Source of the DNA: Prorocentrum cordatum
Taxonomy: Eukaryota > Sar > Dinophyceae > Prorocentrales > Prorocentraceae
Assembly: GCA_963575745.1 (NCBI GenBank)
Contig: CAUYUJ010001722.1
Coordinates: 1 to 64,000 of the forward strand
Length of the DNA: 64,000 nucleotides
Direction: 5' to 3'
Positions 21,150 to 30,249 of the stretch are shown in pieces. The notes under the pieces are model-generated. The model made no database searches, had not been told where the DNA came from, and saw nothing but the letters and a program-made list of their open reading frames with translations. The translations under genes and the position numbers were made by a program. Numbering within the stretch: the first letter of the stretch is position 1; the number at the start of each line of letters is the position of its first letter.

Positions 21150-21660
21150 TGCGGGAAGTGCTCTGTTGGAAGACAACAGTAGGAAAATCTTCAACCAGGC
21201 CAAAGCACCAGCCCTGGGATTTCAACGCCACGAGTAAACGTTGTTGTTGAGTCCCGACGATCCAGAATCGTACGAGAACGCCTTTCCTGGGACTTCAACG
21301 CCGCAAACTAACGTGACTGTCGCGTCCTGAAAATCGTAAATCGTGCCAGAACACCATGCCTGGGACGTCGAGCCCTCGATACGGTTGTATACACTGTTGA
21401 ATCGAATGTGCGCTGCGCCAAGGCTGGAACCGCATTCTGAAACGGGAGCGACTTTCCATCCGTGAAGTTCTCACCAACTTTTAAGACGAATGTGCGGGCG
21501 CTAAGGCCTGAGCCACATATTGAAAATCACCCGCTCTCCATCCGCGAAACACTTGCACACTTTTAAGACGAATGTGCGCGGTGCTAAGGCGAGAACCACA
21601 GTTTGAAAAAAAACACCTTCCCTCCATCCGTGAAACTGTTGCAAATTCTTCACGGTTCGT
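21150..21660. repeat. Composite repeat modules, third location
   Basis: GGGACTTCAACGCCGC-type units (21210-21370) followed by AAGACGAATGTGCGCG units at 21395, 21483 and 21563, the same module order as at 16060-16490 and 16890-17300. Confidence 0.75.
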
Positions 21661-22018
21661 GTATCCCCACCAGCCACCAGGATCTCCACGCCACCGGGTT
21701 GGGAGTTTCGTTTCTGGCTCTTCTTCTGAGTGGCTGCCCGCGCGCTCGCTTCGCTTGCCTCTCTTTTCTTGCTGCCTAGTCGCGGCCCGACTCGTGTTCG
21801 GACGGCTTTCGACCTCCTTTGCGAGCCCGCAGACCAAAAAGTATCCCCACCAGCCCGTTCGGAAACGTTGCCCAGAGAGCTGACGGGAAAAGAAACGACG
21901 AGACACATATAGTGAAGCAAAGCGGGCAACCATGATGAGCAGAGAGATCTCAGGGAGCAAGGGGGTGGCTTTGGTGGGCCTCTTCGGGCCAACCCTGGGG
22001 CCCGCGGGGAGGCGAGGG

Positions 22019-22162
22019 GAGGAGGAGGAGGAGGAGGACGACGAGGAGGAGGAGGAGGAGGTGGAGGACGAGGAGGAGGAGGAGGAGGAGGAGGAGGAGG
22101 AGGAGTAGGAGGAGTAGGAGGAGGAGGAGGAGGAGGAGGAGGAGGAGGAGGAGGAGGAGGAG
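22019..22162. repeat. (GGA)n tract
   Basis: About 140 bp of GGA with a few GAC and TAGG interruptions. Confidence 0.95.
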
Positions 22163-22377
22163 GCAAACCGCCTCTTGGGGCCCTCGTGGGACCCCTCCTC
22201 CTGGCCCCCCTCGTCGGCGCACCCGATCACCCATGGCGCGCCAGACAGGGCCGATGACGGCGGCCAAGCCCGCAGAGGGACTTTCTCCCCCCGCGCGCGG
22301 CCAACGCCCGCTTGCGCCAGGGGCCGCTTGGCGCGCGAAGCTCCTGTGGACTTTTCGGGGGGGGGGGGGGTAAATTC

Positions 22378-22570
22378 GGTATCATTTAACCGATCCCCGT
22401 CCCCATCCCCATCCCCTTCGAGACCCCCACCAAATTACCATCCCAGTCGGGGATACACCCCTCGAAAGCCGAAGGGAACGACCTATACCCACATCTGGGG
22501 GGTAAATCGGCCAGTGGGGCCCAGGCCACGCCGCTGGGGATGGGGATCGGTTAAACGATGCTCACATACC
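22378..22570. mobile_element. MITE-like TIR element, family E, copy 1
   Basis: Arms: CGGTATCATTTAACCGATCC.. at the left and ..GGATCGGTTAAACGATGCTC at the right, nearly reverse complements over about 30 bp with a CCCATCCCC/GGGGATGGGG extension. The interior shares GCCAGTGGGGCCCAGGCC and a TCGAA..CGAAGGGAAC segment with copy 2 at 40071-40255. No ORF. No clear target-site duplication. Confidence 0.75.
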
Positions 22571-23261
22571 GAGACCGCCACTCGCGAAAGCGCAAACCCG
22601 GATCATCGACGCCTGAATCGGCGACGGGCCCCGTCTCCGTGCAGCAGCTGCGCGCTCCGCCGCCAGATCGTGCTGCCTTGGCATCACGTGCCAGAGTGTA
22701 TCGCCCCTCGCTGACCCTCCCCCTCCCCTCTTCTTCCACCCTCCTCCTCCCCCTCCCCCCCCCCTCCTCCTACTCCTCCGCCTCCGCCCGACGCAATCGC
22801 CACGCCGTCGCCGCACGCGCCAGATCCACGGATCCCTAATCCGTGTCAGCCTGCGCTTCCTCCGCCGCCACGCCTGGATCCGCCTCGTTCATGACGCAGA
22901 CTTCGAGGCGTCTCCGGTGAGTAGCGGCGCCGGTGCCTTTGTGTTCCCACAAGCCCCGGCGTGGTCCTTACAGTCCCGGCGTGTTCTTCCCTGGGGGCGG
23001 GTTGTCGGGCCCTGGGGCCGTCAGAAAAGGACCCAGGGCGGGACCCCCCCGTTCATGAGATCGGAACCCCTTTTTGCTCCGCCGATGGAAGCCATCACAT
23101 CGTCGGATGCCTGGGGCCACGCCAGAGCGGAGGGAGTTCGAGGGAAGCCCAGACCAAGCCCAGATGCCCCCCCCCCATCCGCGGACGTTTTAAGGGCCAT
23201 GGAACCCTGACCAGATCGAAAAAATGGAGTTCCGCAGGGCTGGTCAGTTCCCCACCTCCCC

Positions 23262-23396
23262 TCGGAGGACCTCGCGGATTTCTCGGATCGGCGCAGGGGC
23301 TCCCCTGGCGGCGCCGCCAGCGCCGCCCGTGGCGCGCTCCGCGCGCCATGGAGGGGGGGTCCAGCGCCGATCCAAGAAATCCGCGCGAAGCTCCAA
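23262..23396. mobile_element. Fold-back element, family A, copy 1
   Basis: Left arm CGGAGGACCTCGCGGATTTC, right arm GAAATCCGCGCGAAGCTCC, with GGATCGGCGC / GCGCCGATCC just inside and a GGCGGCGCC-type palindromic centre. Six copies of this family occur in the window. Confidence 0.75.
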
Positions 23397-23675
23397 ACGC
23401 TTATGTTCATGCCATGTTTGTCCTTCTGCTAACCAAGCCTAAATCGCCCCATCCCCCTTGCTCTGGTCAATGCATGTGTTTGCCATTTCTGTTCCTCGAG
23501 CTTCAGGGGGTGAAGTTCTACCCCACTTTCGCAGGCAAAACCGAGTCATAACACGCGCCTCCTCGTCAGGCAGCCTGACCGTTGCGGGCCACCCCACGGG
23601 GCGATTGGTACCGTTTTGTTCAAATTTTGAGGCGAGGGTGGTGAACAGCGAGGTAGGTTCGTGCGCCTCTTGGAG

Positions 23676-23777
23676 TTGAGGCTGTCCATCCTCCCGCGGA
23701 CTGGCGACCTGGGCGGGAGGCTGGTGGTGCGGAACACCTTCCTGCATTTCCAGGAGCAGGAGCAGGGGTTCCCAGAG
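23676..23777 (+). CDS. Possible upstream exon of the Mei2-like gene (KNTF-type motif)
   Basis: A phase-0 open stretch of 34 codons lies between an AG (23674-23675) and a GT donor (after CCAGAG, 23777). It reads LRLSILPRTGDLGG then RLVVRNTFLHFQEQEQGF. An [K/R]NTF[L] motif followed by acidic residues is a feature I associate with N-terminal regions of dinoflagellate RNA-binding proteins of this kind, but this is recall. Same strand as the RRM exons, 3.6 kb upstream of the first. It could equally be a chance frame. Confidence 0.35.
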
Positions 23778-24410
23778 GTGGGACATAACTGCCGATACTG
23801 CTGCCCGTCCCTCGTTTTCACGGCTGTGTTCCAGGTTTCTGACGATATGTTGTGTTCAATCTCGGCGTTTTTCCTTCGATTTGGGCGTCTGAGGTCCGTC
23901 ATCAGGCCCTAGTGTCAACAGAAATGGATCCGTGGCACAAAGTTGACCGGGGAAGGGGTCGAGGCTTCCTGGCCGCTCACTGAAAACAGTCACATCGTCG
24001 GATGTCTGGGTTCGCCTCGACATCCTGGTCGTGAGGCGCCGGGCACATCAGCTATGCGAGCTGGTCCGCTAACCCCTCCTTTGCTGACCCCTCCTTCCGT
24101 CCGACCCGGGACAGGAGCAGGAAGACGTGCGCCGCCGACTGCTGCGCACCTCGTCGTCGGCGCCAGCGCTGCTGCCCCCGCCATCCGGCGCCTGGGGCGC
24201 CCATACCCCTCAGGGGCAACGTTTGGAGGGGACAGGCTGAGGAGGGGATGCATCGGCCCCCGGTCGGCCATTCATCGCCGATTGTGTCCGATAGCCCACC
24301 CCGCCCAGGCGTGTGCGGATTCGCTATCGGGGGCACCTCGCCGATCTGTCAGCGATGGACCGCCCCTTCCAGCTCGATGCTCCCCCTGAGCGGGTCTCCC
24401 CCTGACGATT

Positions 24411-24842
24411 TCAGGAGGGAGAAACACACACACACAGACACAATCAATCTAGGCCTCCTAGATGGGGTCGGAGTAGATGGGGTCGAAGGATCGCGCCACG
24501 TCGCCGATGCATCGCCGACGCGGCTCGATGTGGGGCCCATTTTTCTCCACGCCGATGTCGCCGATGCATCGCCGACGTCGGCAGTGCATCGCCGATGCGT
24601 CGGCGATGCATCGGCGATGCATCGCCGATGTATCGGCGATGCGGCGCGATCCTCCGACCCCATCTACTCCGACCCCATCTAGGAGGCCTCTAATCAATCG
24701 TCGACTCCTAGAAAGTATTGGAAAATATGGGTAGACGAAAGCACGGAAAGTATGAGAAAATATGGGGAATCCGCGGGTTGGTGTCTATTTATGTGTGTGT
24801 GTGTGTGTGTGTGTCTGTGTGCGTGTCCCTGGGGCCCCCTCA
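24411..24842. mobile_element. (AC)n/(GT)n-armed TIR element, family B, copy 1, interrupted by a family C insertion
   Basis: Starts TCAGGAGGGAGAAACACAC and ends ..GTGTCCCTGGGGCCCCCTCA. Removing the nested insertion and one duplicated 8-mer leaves about 182 bp, matching copies 2 (172 bp) and 3 (171 bp). The interior has the shared GAAAATATGGG words (24722, 24758). Its own flanks (CGATT, CTAAC) no longer match. Confidence 0.75.
24450..24691. mobile_element. Fold-back element, family C, copy 1 (non-autonomous, hAT-like by TSD length), nested in family B
   Basis: Long inverted arms of about 60 bp: TAGGCCTCCTAGATGGGG.. at the left, ..CCCCATCTAGGAGGCCTCT at the right, and an interior of GATGCATCGCCGA-type repeats. 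The 8-bp AATCAATC occurs immediately on both sides (24442-24449 and 24692-24699). The related family B copy at 26547 has uninterrupted sequence at the same point. An 8-bp duplication and a TAGG/CAGG start fit hAT-type elements, but no transposase is present. Confidence 0.85.
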
Positions 24843-24892
24843 CTAACGTTTCCCACCACCCCCCACCACGCCCCCTGGAAGTAAACGTAGGC

Positions 24893-25022
24893 TCGCGGAG
24901 GTCCGCGAGGATATCTCGGAGCGGCGCTGGGTCTCCTGGCGGCGCCTCTGGCGCCGCCCCCGGCGCGCGTCGCGCGTCAGGGAGGTCCAGCGATCTCCAG
25001 GGAATCCGCGTGGGCCTCTGGA
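24893..25022. mobile_element. Fold-back element, family A, copy 2
   Basis: Left arm GCGGAGGTCCGCGAGGATAT, right arm AATCCGCGTGGGCCTCTG, palindromic centre GGCGGCGCCTCTGGCGCC. Confidence 0.75.
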
Positions 25023-25139
25023 AGTTTGCGCCCCCGATCTCCTGCGGGAGAGACGTTTTGGGGCACGTTTTTTTGTCCGCTTTTGTCCTTGCTTGCATCT
25101 GCATGACTCGGCGGCGAGCCCAGGGGGAAGTGAGAAGGA

Positions 25140-25272
25140 TAAGGCCTTCTCAGGACGTGGCGGTGCTTCTCAGAAGCCTTCGGGCCTTCTGAAGGGTTTT
25201 CTGTGCCTTCGGGGGAGGCTTGGAATACTTTTTAGAAGGCCGGGGGACTTCCGAGCCTCCTGAGAAGGCCCG
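25140..25272. repeat. Fold-back element with GGCCTTCTCAGGA arms
   Basis: Left AAGGCCTTCTCAGGACG pairs with CTCCTGAGAAGGCCCGC at the right; interior has further short AAGCCTTC / GAAGGC pairs. Followed by a near copy of the upstream words CTTTTGTCCTCGCTTGGATC (compare 25079 and 25303). Confidence 0.6.
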
Positions 25273-25486
25273 CCCCCTATCCTTTTCCTTCCTGGGCTTG
25301 CTTTTGTCCTCGCTTGGATCTGCATGACCATGGCACGCATCGCTTCATACTTCGCAACCTGTGGCCGCAGCCGTCGAGGGGGGAAGCGCGTTTGCTCTGA
25401 GCAAGCCCCGAGGCTTGAAGCGCAGGGATCCTCATACAACAAAGTGTGACACAACGCGTTTATTCCCACCCCTGGCCAGAGTGTCA

Positions 25487-25684
25487 GGCCTAGAGGTTGA
25501 CACCAGCACCAAGATCGGCGGTGTGCCTCCACCGAGGGAAGACGATCCCGATCTCGGTGATGGTGGTAACATTCTGGCTTCCAAGGTGGCCGAAATATTA
25601 CCACCAACACCGAAACCTAGGATCATTTTCCCCATGTGGAGGCAATCCCCTGTGCTGGTGTTGGTGCCAATTTCCAGGCCTCCA
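25487..25684. mobile_element. Fold-back element, family I, copy 1
   Basis: Left arm AGGCCTAGAGGTTGACACCA, right arm TGGTGCCAATTTCCAGGCCT, interior GATCCCGATCTCGG and CCTAGGATCA words shared with copy 2 (29262-29616). Confidence 0.7.
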
Positions 25685-25811
25685 ACAGAGTGTCTGGGGG
25701 AGGCCCCGTGGCAGGCCCCCGTCAGGATCCGTTCCGATCCGACCGATCCGCTCCGGTGTCGACCTCGGGCGGCCCGATCCGAGTCGATTCAGGCAGTCCT
25801 AGAATACAGTC

Positions 25812-26006
25812 TCGGGCCAGACGAAAGGGGGGGATTGGGAAAGGGGGGGTTACGAACTTTGCTCCTCGCAGCTGGTTTCGGCCTCCCCGAGGGGCCCATT
25901 CATCGATACATGGCCGCCTCCGGCGCCGGGAGGCGCCGGGAAAATCAGCTGCGTGAGCTGATTCTCAAACCCCTCCTTTGCTATCCCCCCCTTGCGCCCG
26001 ACCCGA
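25812..26006. mobile_element. TIR element, family G, copy 1, with 5-bp TSD
   Basis: Starts TCGGGCCAGACGAAAGGGGG and ends ..CCCCCCTTGCGCCCGACCCGA, arms complementary over about 40 bp. The 5-bp CAGTC lies directly on each side (25807-25811 and 26007-26011). Interior has GGCGCCGGGAGGCGCCGGG. Same length (195 bp) as copy 2. Confidence 0.85.
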
Positions 26007-26402
26007 CAGTCGGGCCGCTCAAGAAGGAACCCTTTTCGTTGGGGAGGGGCTCAGCGTTCCTTATTATCGTGCAGTTTGTCCCAGCTCGTCCTCAAGGTTT
26101 TCCACGGCATCGAAGCTCAACTCGTGGGAGAGAAGGGGCCTCGCTCCTCGCGCATGGTTCCTTATGACAGCGCTTCGACTGTACACAATCAAGGGCATAA
26201 CAAAACGCCCCTACCCTGGTTTACAAGGCGCTGTGCGCTGAAACTCCTGCGGGCTGACAGGATAAGCCCTGCGTGATGTGCCGCGTCCTGGCGGCTCTAG
26301 GCTTTGGGGTTCCCAGGAGGTTTACAGACCACGCACTTGTATCCCAGGGTAGGGTCGTTTTTCATCCCTCAACACAGTGCAGTTGCAGACGCATCACCTC
26401 TC

Positions 26403-26534
26403 CGAGCTCCGCGCGGATTTCTTGGATGGGCGCTGGGGCCCCCACGGCGGCGCCTCCGGCGCCGCCCTTGGCGTGCCCCCCCCGCGCCAGGGAGGCGGGC
26501 TCAGCGCCGACGCAAGAACTCCGCGTGGACCTCA
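26403..26534. mobile_element. Fold-back element, family A, copy 3
   Basis: Left arm CGAGCTCCGCGCGGATTTCT, right arm AAGAACTCCGCGTGGACCTC. Family B copy 2 is inserted a few bases beyond the right arm, apparently within the outer arm of this element. Confidence 0.75.
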
Positions 26535-26546
26535 AAGAGAAGTCAT

Positions 26547-26718
26547 TCAGGAGGGGAACAAAAACACACACACACAGACACAGTTGATCGTCGATCCCCC
26601 CGGAAAATATGGGAACATATGGGAAGTGGGGGGGAAGACAACAACCCAGAAAATATGGGAGAATATGGGGGCTCTTGTTATTTGTGTGTATTGATTTGTG
26701 TGTCCCAGGGCCCCTTCA
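26547..26718. mobile_element. (AC)n/(GT)n-armed TIR element, family B, copy 2
   Basis: TCAGGAGGGGAACAAAAACA..GTGTCCCAGGGCCCCTTCA, 172 bp. Flanks GTCAT (26542-26546) and ATCAT (26719-26723) are a likely 5-bp TSD with one change. Serves as the uninterrupted counterpart of copy 1. Confidence 0.8.
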
Positions 26719-27175
26719 ATCATGTTTACAGAGTTTCTTCTTCTTCTTCTTCTAATTCCCACGATCCCGCATTCCGACGATCCGATAAATTCGCGATCTC
26801 CGACAGTTTTCGGGGGGTGCCATAGGCGGCCCGGGCCCAAGGCGTACCCCAGCTTTTCTCGAGCCACCTTTACACATCCTGGGGCCCCCCATGGACCTCG
26901 TGCGGGGTGTTGCGGAGGCCGGCTGGGCCTCCCTGGAGATCCTGGGGACGCCTTGGGCTGCCGGGGACTTGGACTTTTCAGCGGGCGAAGAACAGTATGA
27001 AACAAGCGTTTTCGCCGTCCGGGACGCTCGCCGCATGGCGGCTGGAATGTTGTACCCCGATCTGCTGGGGGTGTAAACCTTCAAGCCGCCCTGGTGCAGG
27101 CGTTCGCCGGCGGGAAAGTCAATGTTATGCCCTTCTTCGTCCGCCGAACTTTTTTGACAACACCCGATGTTTGTT

Positions 27176-27320
27176 GGCCACGCGCAGAGGGGAGTCGGGG
27201 GAGAGGGGAAGGCTTCTTAGAAGCAGGGGTGCTTCTTAGAAGGCGTGGGCCTCATCTCTAGATGTAAGGCCAGCGCCTAAGAAACTGTCCCCCCTCCCCC
27301 TGCCCCCTGGTGCACGCCGA
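27176..27320. mobile_element. Fold-back element, family J, copy 1
   Basis: Left arm GGCCACGCGCAGAGGGGAGT, right arm CCCCTGGTGCACGCCGAC, with AGCTTCTTAGAAGC-like inner pairs and a GGCCAGCGCC word shared with copy 2. It ends 38 bp before the first RRM exon. Confidence 0.7.
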
Positions 27321-27358
27321 CAAGGTTGTGTTCGTGTCGAGTCCCCTCCTTCTTCCAG

Positions 27359-27447
27359 GGGTGCTCAGCGGCGAACCGCCGCCGCCCTCGGGGGCCGAGC
27401 CTCGCACCACCGTGATGTTCCGCAACGTGCCCTACCTGCTCACGCGG
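27359..27447 (+). CDS. Mei2-like RNA-binding protein, exon 1 of the RRM (gene entry)
   Basis: The gene is rebuilt from five + strand exons that together give an ordered C-terminal RRM of the Mei2 type. This exon follows a TTCTTCCAG acceptor and carries VLSGEPPPPSGAEPR then TTVMFRNVPYLLTR, the conserved first strand (RNP2) and first-helix entry of that RRM (family consensus TTVMLRN[IL]PN.YTR). It ends before GACATC, a GA donor; joining to exon 2 gives LLTR/HMFVELL with no extra residue. Mei2-type proteins bind RNA and act in post-transcriptional control; the exact role in dinoflagellates is unknown. The N-terminus lies upstream and is not certain (possible exon at 23676). The upstream intron ends in phase 2. 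Confidence 0.8.
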
Positions 27448-27512
27448 GACATCCCGGAGGTCTCCGACGGGGGATCGGGCCTGGAGGCAGCTGAGGTGGG
27501 AAGGCTTTGGTC

Positions 27513-27681
27513 GGCCACGCGCAGAGGGGGGTCGGGGGAGGGGGGAAGGCTTCTTAGACGCACTCCTGCTGCTCAGAAGGCGCGGGCCTTGTCGGAAGAT
27601 GTAGGGCCAGCGCCTTCTGAGGAGCAGCCTCCTTCTGCGAAGCCTTCCCCCCCCTCCCCCTGCCCCTCTGTGCGCGCCGCC
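27513..27681. mobile_element. Fold-back element, family J, copy 2 (in intron 1)
   Basis: Arms of about 70 bp: GGCCACGCGCAGAGGGGGGT.. and ..CCCCTCTGTGCGCGCCG, with GGCTTCTTAGACGC and CTGCTCAGAAGGCGC pairing inward. Copy 1 lies just upstream of the same exon. Confidence 0.8.
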
Positions 27682-28252
27682 AGTCGGGGTTGCGCACAGA
27701 CGTCCCCCCCCCCAGGCATGCCCGGCTGGCCTCAGCTGGCCCTCCCAGCGGTCTGGGGCGGTCGAGCAGCGCCGGAACCCTGGGGCGCGGAGCGCCGCAG
27801 GGGCGCTCCGCTGGAGGCGGCGCCAGGGTGTCGAGGCCGCGCCAGGCCGCTCGGGGGGCCTGTCGAGGCCAGCCAGGGATGCCCGAAGGGCTGTCCGTGC
27901 GCCGCCCGAAGCCCTGCCAAGCCGGGGGGTCTGCTCTGGTCGAGGAAGCTGGGCTACTCTCGGGTCCCGCTTCCACGCGAAGTCGACGCGCGCCATCGAC
28001 AGATCAGGCGGCATTAGCGCGATGTTTCCGGGTGTATTCTCCTATCCGTGGATCTGTCTCCCACGCCATAGATCATGGGACCCCATTCGGTGTCCATCCG
28101 GGCGGCTGGGCAGAGGGGACAGGGAACGAAATTCGTGTATAATGGTGCATCCCCCACTCTTTCACGGCTGGAGCCAGTGATGCCCTCCCCGCAGACCCCT
28201 AGCTGGATCCAAGATCGGGCAGTGCCATGGGGTGTCACTCACCACTCACCAA

Positions 28253-28391
28253 CCCACCCCAACCCAACCCGAAGGCCTCAATTTGCCTTCCATTTCCAGT
28301 GTGGGGGGGGGGGTCGGGGAACACTGAAAACACATGTAACCCGTACCCCGCCCAACCCGAAATTGGGGTCTTCGGGTTGGATTGGGGTGGT
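28253..28391. mobile_element. TIR element, family H, copy 1 (in intron 1)
   Basis: Left arm CACCCCAACCCAACCCGAAG, right arm CTTCGGGTTGGATTGGGGTG. Interior CATTTCCAGTGTGGGGGG and AAACACATG words are shared with copy 2. Confidence 0.8.
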
Positions 28392-28614
28392 CTGGTAGGT
28401 ACTCGGTCACTACTCGGCCGCGCGTGAGAGTGACCTTTCGCCCGAATGCCCTTTTGGTTCGGGCCCGCAGGGGTCCCTCCTGCACGGGCTTGTGCGCTTG
28501 GGTTTGACCTCCCCGCGGCTCCCGGGCGCTGGGCGCTGGAGGTCGCCGCTGCCCGAGGTCGCTCTTGCGCGTGGGCGAACGACCGCGGGGTCGGGTCGGA
28601 AGTCAGGGGTAGTT

Positions 28615-28771
28615 TGAAGTCGGGCCTTGTCCCTCTACAGGAGGAATGTTCAAACATAGGCAACAATAGTTTGGGGACGATTGTTTTGGTATGTTTGAAT
28701 ATTTGTTGATATTGTTGGACTATTTTTTCTCCCGTCCGAAATCCGCCTGTAGGGGGACATGCCCGACCTAA
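28615..28771. mobile_element. TIR element, family D, copy 1 (in intron 1); empty site for family B
   Basis: Left arm GTCGGGCCTTGTCCCTCTAC, right arm GTAGGGGGACATGCCCGAC. Flanking 8-mers GGGTAGTT and GTGTAGTT differ at one position, a likely 8-bp TSD. At 28756-28760 the GACAT inside its right arm is the unoccupied counterpart of the site where family B copy 3 sits in family D copy 2. Confidence 0.8.
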
Positions 28772-28772
28772 G

Positions 28773-28956
28773 TGTAGTTCCGGAAATCTGGAGTTTCGAA
28801 ATCTGCTGGGTGCAGCTGCTTTCGGCCACGCCGCCGGGCGCCTTCCTCGATATATTGGCGTGTTTGGCGCCAGAGGCCGATGGTCAAATCAGCTACTTGC
28901 ACGAGTTGATTCGCCACCCCCTCCTTTCCGAACCCCCCTCAAGTCCGAACCGACAC
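28773..28956. mobile_element. Degenerate family G-like element (in intron 1)
   Basis: Shares TCGGCC..GCGCC, AATCAGCTACTTGCACGAGT and ACCCCCTCCTTTCCG words with G copies 1 and 2 but the left arm is eroded. Confidence 0.5.
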
Positions 28957-29261
28957 TCGGGGGCTCACCAGTTACTTCTGAGCATCGAGATGCCAGGATC
29001 GAAGCTCGAGGAGTTTTTTGGACGACAGGCGTCGTTCTGGAGGGCTCTGGCGGTATTCTGGGGGCCCACTTCCTCGAGGATGGCGCGTCCTCGAGGAGGT
29101 GGCCGACCCCCCCTACGTAGTGGTTGCTACCCTTGGCCCTGTCTGGGAATGGGGCCGAGCCTCTGCGCTTGTCCTTGGCCCCCCCCCCCCCCTCCCGCCC
29201 ACAGAGCAGGGGACCGAACGCACGGCGTCGGCAGAACCCCGCTGCCCGAGGCCTGACCGTT

Positions 29262-29616
29262 GGCACCACCACCAGTCTCAGCGGTGTGCACCCACTCGGG
29301 GAGGAGGATCCCGATCTCGGCGATTCGGGCCTCCTGCGTGCCCGAAACCTTACAGTCAACCCGCGTAGTAGGGATGGGCAACCTGCCCAAGGGTACCCTT
29401 GCATCCGTGCCTTCTCGGCCCATCCTTGGCCGCTTTCGTTGGCCGCGGCCCGCTCGAAAAGCTTCGCAATGGGCGTCCAAGGCCCTTGCATCCTTACCGC
29501 GCATCCTTACTCCATGGGTCGACTGTACCACCAGCACAAAAATCTAGGATCACCCCTCCCCTGGTGAACGCACCCCCCTGTTTTGGTGTTGGGGCCCATC
29601 TCTGAGCCCCCACCGA
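29262..29616. mobile_element. Family I element, copy 2 (longer, in intron 1)
   Basis: Left GGCACCACCACCAGTCTCAG with GATCCCGATCTCGGC inside; right CCTGTTTTGGTGTTGGGGCC preceded by CTAGGATCACCCC. Central 150 bp is unrelated to copy 1 and has its own short repeats of CATCCTT. Confidence 0.55.
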
Positions 29617-29776
29617 ACCACCCCAACCCAACCCGAAGCCCTCAATTTGCCCTCCATTTCCAGTGTGGGGGGGTCGGGGAACGTTGAAAAAACACATGGA
29701 ACCCGTACCCCCCAACCCCAAATTGGAGTCAAATTCGGGTCTTCGGGTTGGGTTGGGGTGGTCTGGTAGGTAGTCA
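29609..29776. mobile_element. TIR element, family H, copy 2 (in intron 1)
   Basis: ACCACCCCAACCCAACCCGA at 29617 and its exact complement ending at 29762 give a perfect 22-bp inverted repeat. ATCTCTGAGCC (29598-29608) and ATCTCTAAGCC (29777-29787) are nearly identical direct repeats at the two sides, perhaps a target duplication into the end of the family I element. Confidence 0.8.
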
Positions 29777-29822
29777 ATCTCTAAGCCTCCAGCTCTGTCG
29801 GACCCCCCCTGGAGCCCTCCAG

Positions 29823-29861
29823 CACATGTTCGTGGAGCTCCTCAATTCGCAGGGCTTCAAG
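29823..29861 (+). CDS. Mei2-like RNA-binding protein, exon 2 (39-nt microexon)
   Basis: After a GCCCTCCAG acceptor, 13 codons read HMFVELLNSQGFK, the second half of helix 1 and the following Gly-Phe of the Mei2-type RRM (consensus MLLELLD.QGFKG). The frame continues as GQFDPLGL, which departs from the family, so the exon is placed to end at AAG; the next bases are GGG, a non-canonical GG donor if the acceptor of exon 3 is correct. Intron 2 after it is 9.74 kb long. Confidence 0.75.
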
Positions 29862-30114
29862 GGGCAGTTTGATCCTCTGGGCTTGCGCCGAGCTCCCAGC
29901 CAAGCCTCCCTGAAGTGATGATTTTTCACAGCGAGGTATCGACCCATCTTGTTGTCCCGAGTTTTTTATCACCCGTCTTTCCGTCCCGAGCTGTTGTTGT
30001 TGCCGGTCCAGGGGCCCAGCGAGTGTCTCCAGAGGCCGAACGCAGCAACCCAAACACGGTTCTTTCCCTCACACGACGCGAGCGTGATTCCAGCGGCGGC
30101 AGGCGGCGTTGAGG

Positions 30115-30228
30115 AGCAGGAGGAGGAGGAGGGCGAGGATGAGGAAGACGAGGAGGGGAACGAGGAGGAAGGGGTGGAGGAGGAGGAGGAGGAGGAGGAG
30201 GAGGAGGAGGAGGAGGAGGAGTCGCAGG
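30115..30228. repeat. (GGA)n tract
   Basis: GGA with GAC/GAT interruptions at the left, pure at the right; lies just before the large mobile element in intron 2. Confidence 0.95.
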
Positions 30229-30249
30229 ACGGATGTCCAAGCGAAACGC

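Noticed and set aside
24450-24691. Coding region for RRCIGDASAMH-type repeat proteins
   Set aside because: The frames come from the GATGCATCGCCGA interior of a palindromic element.
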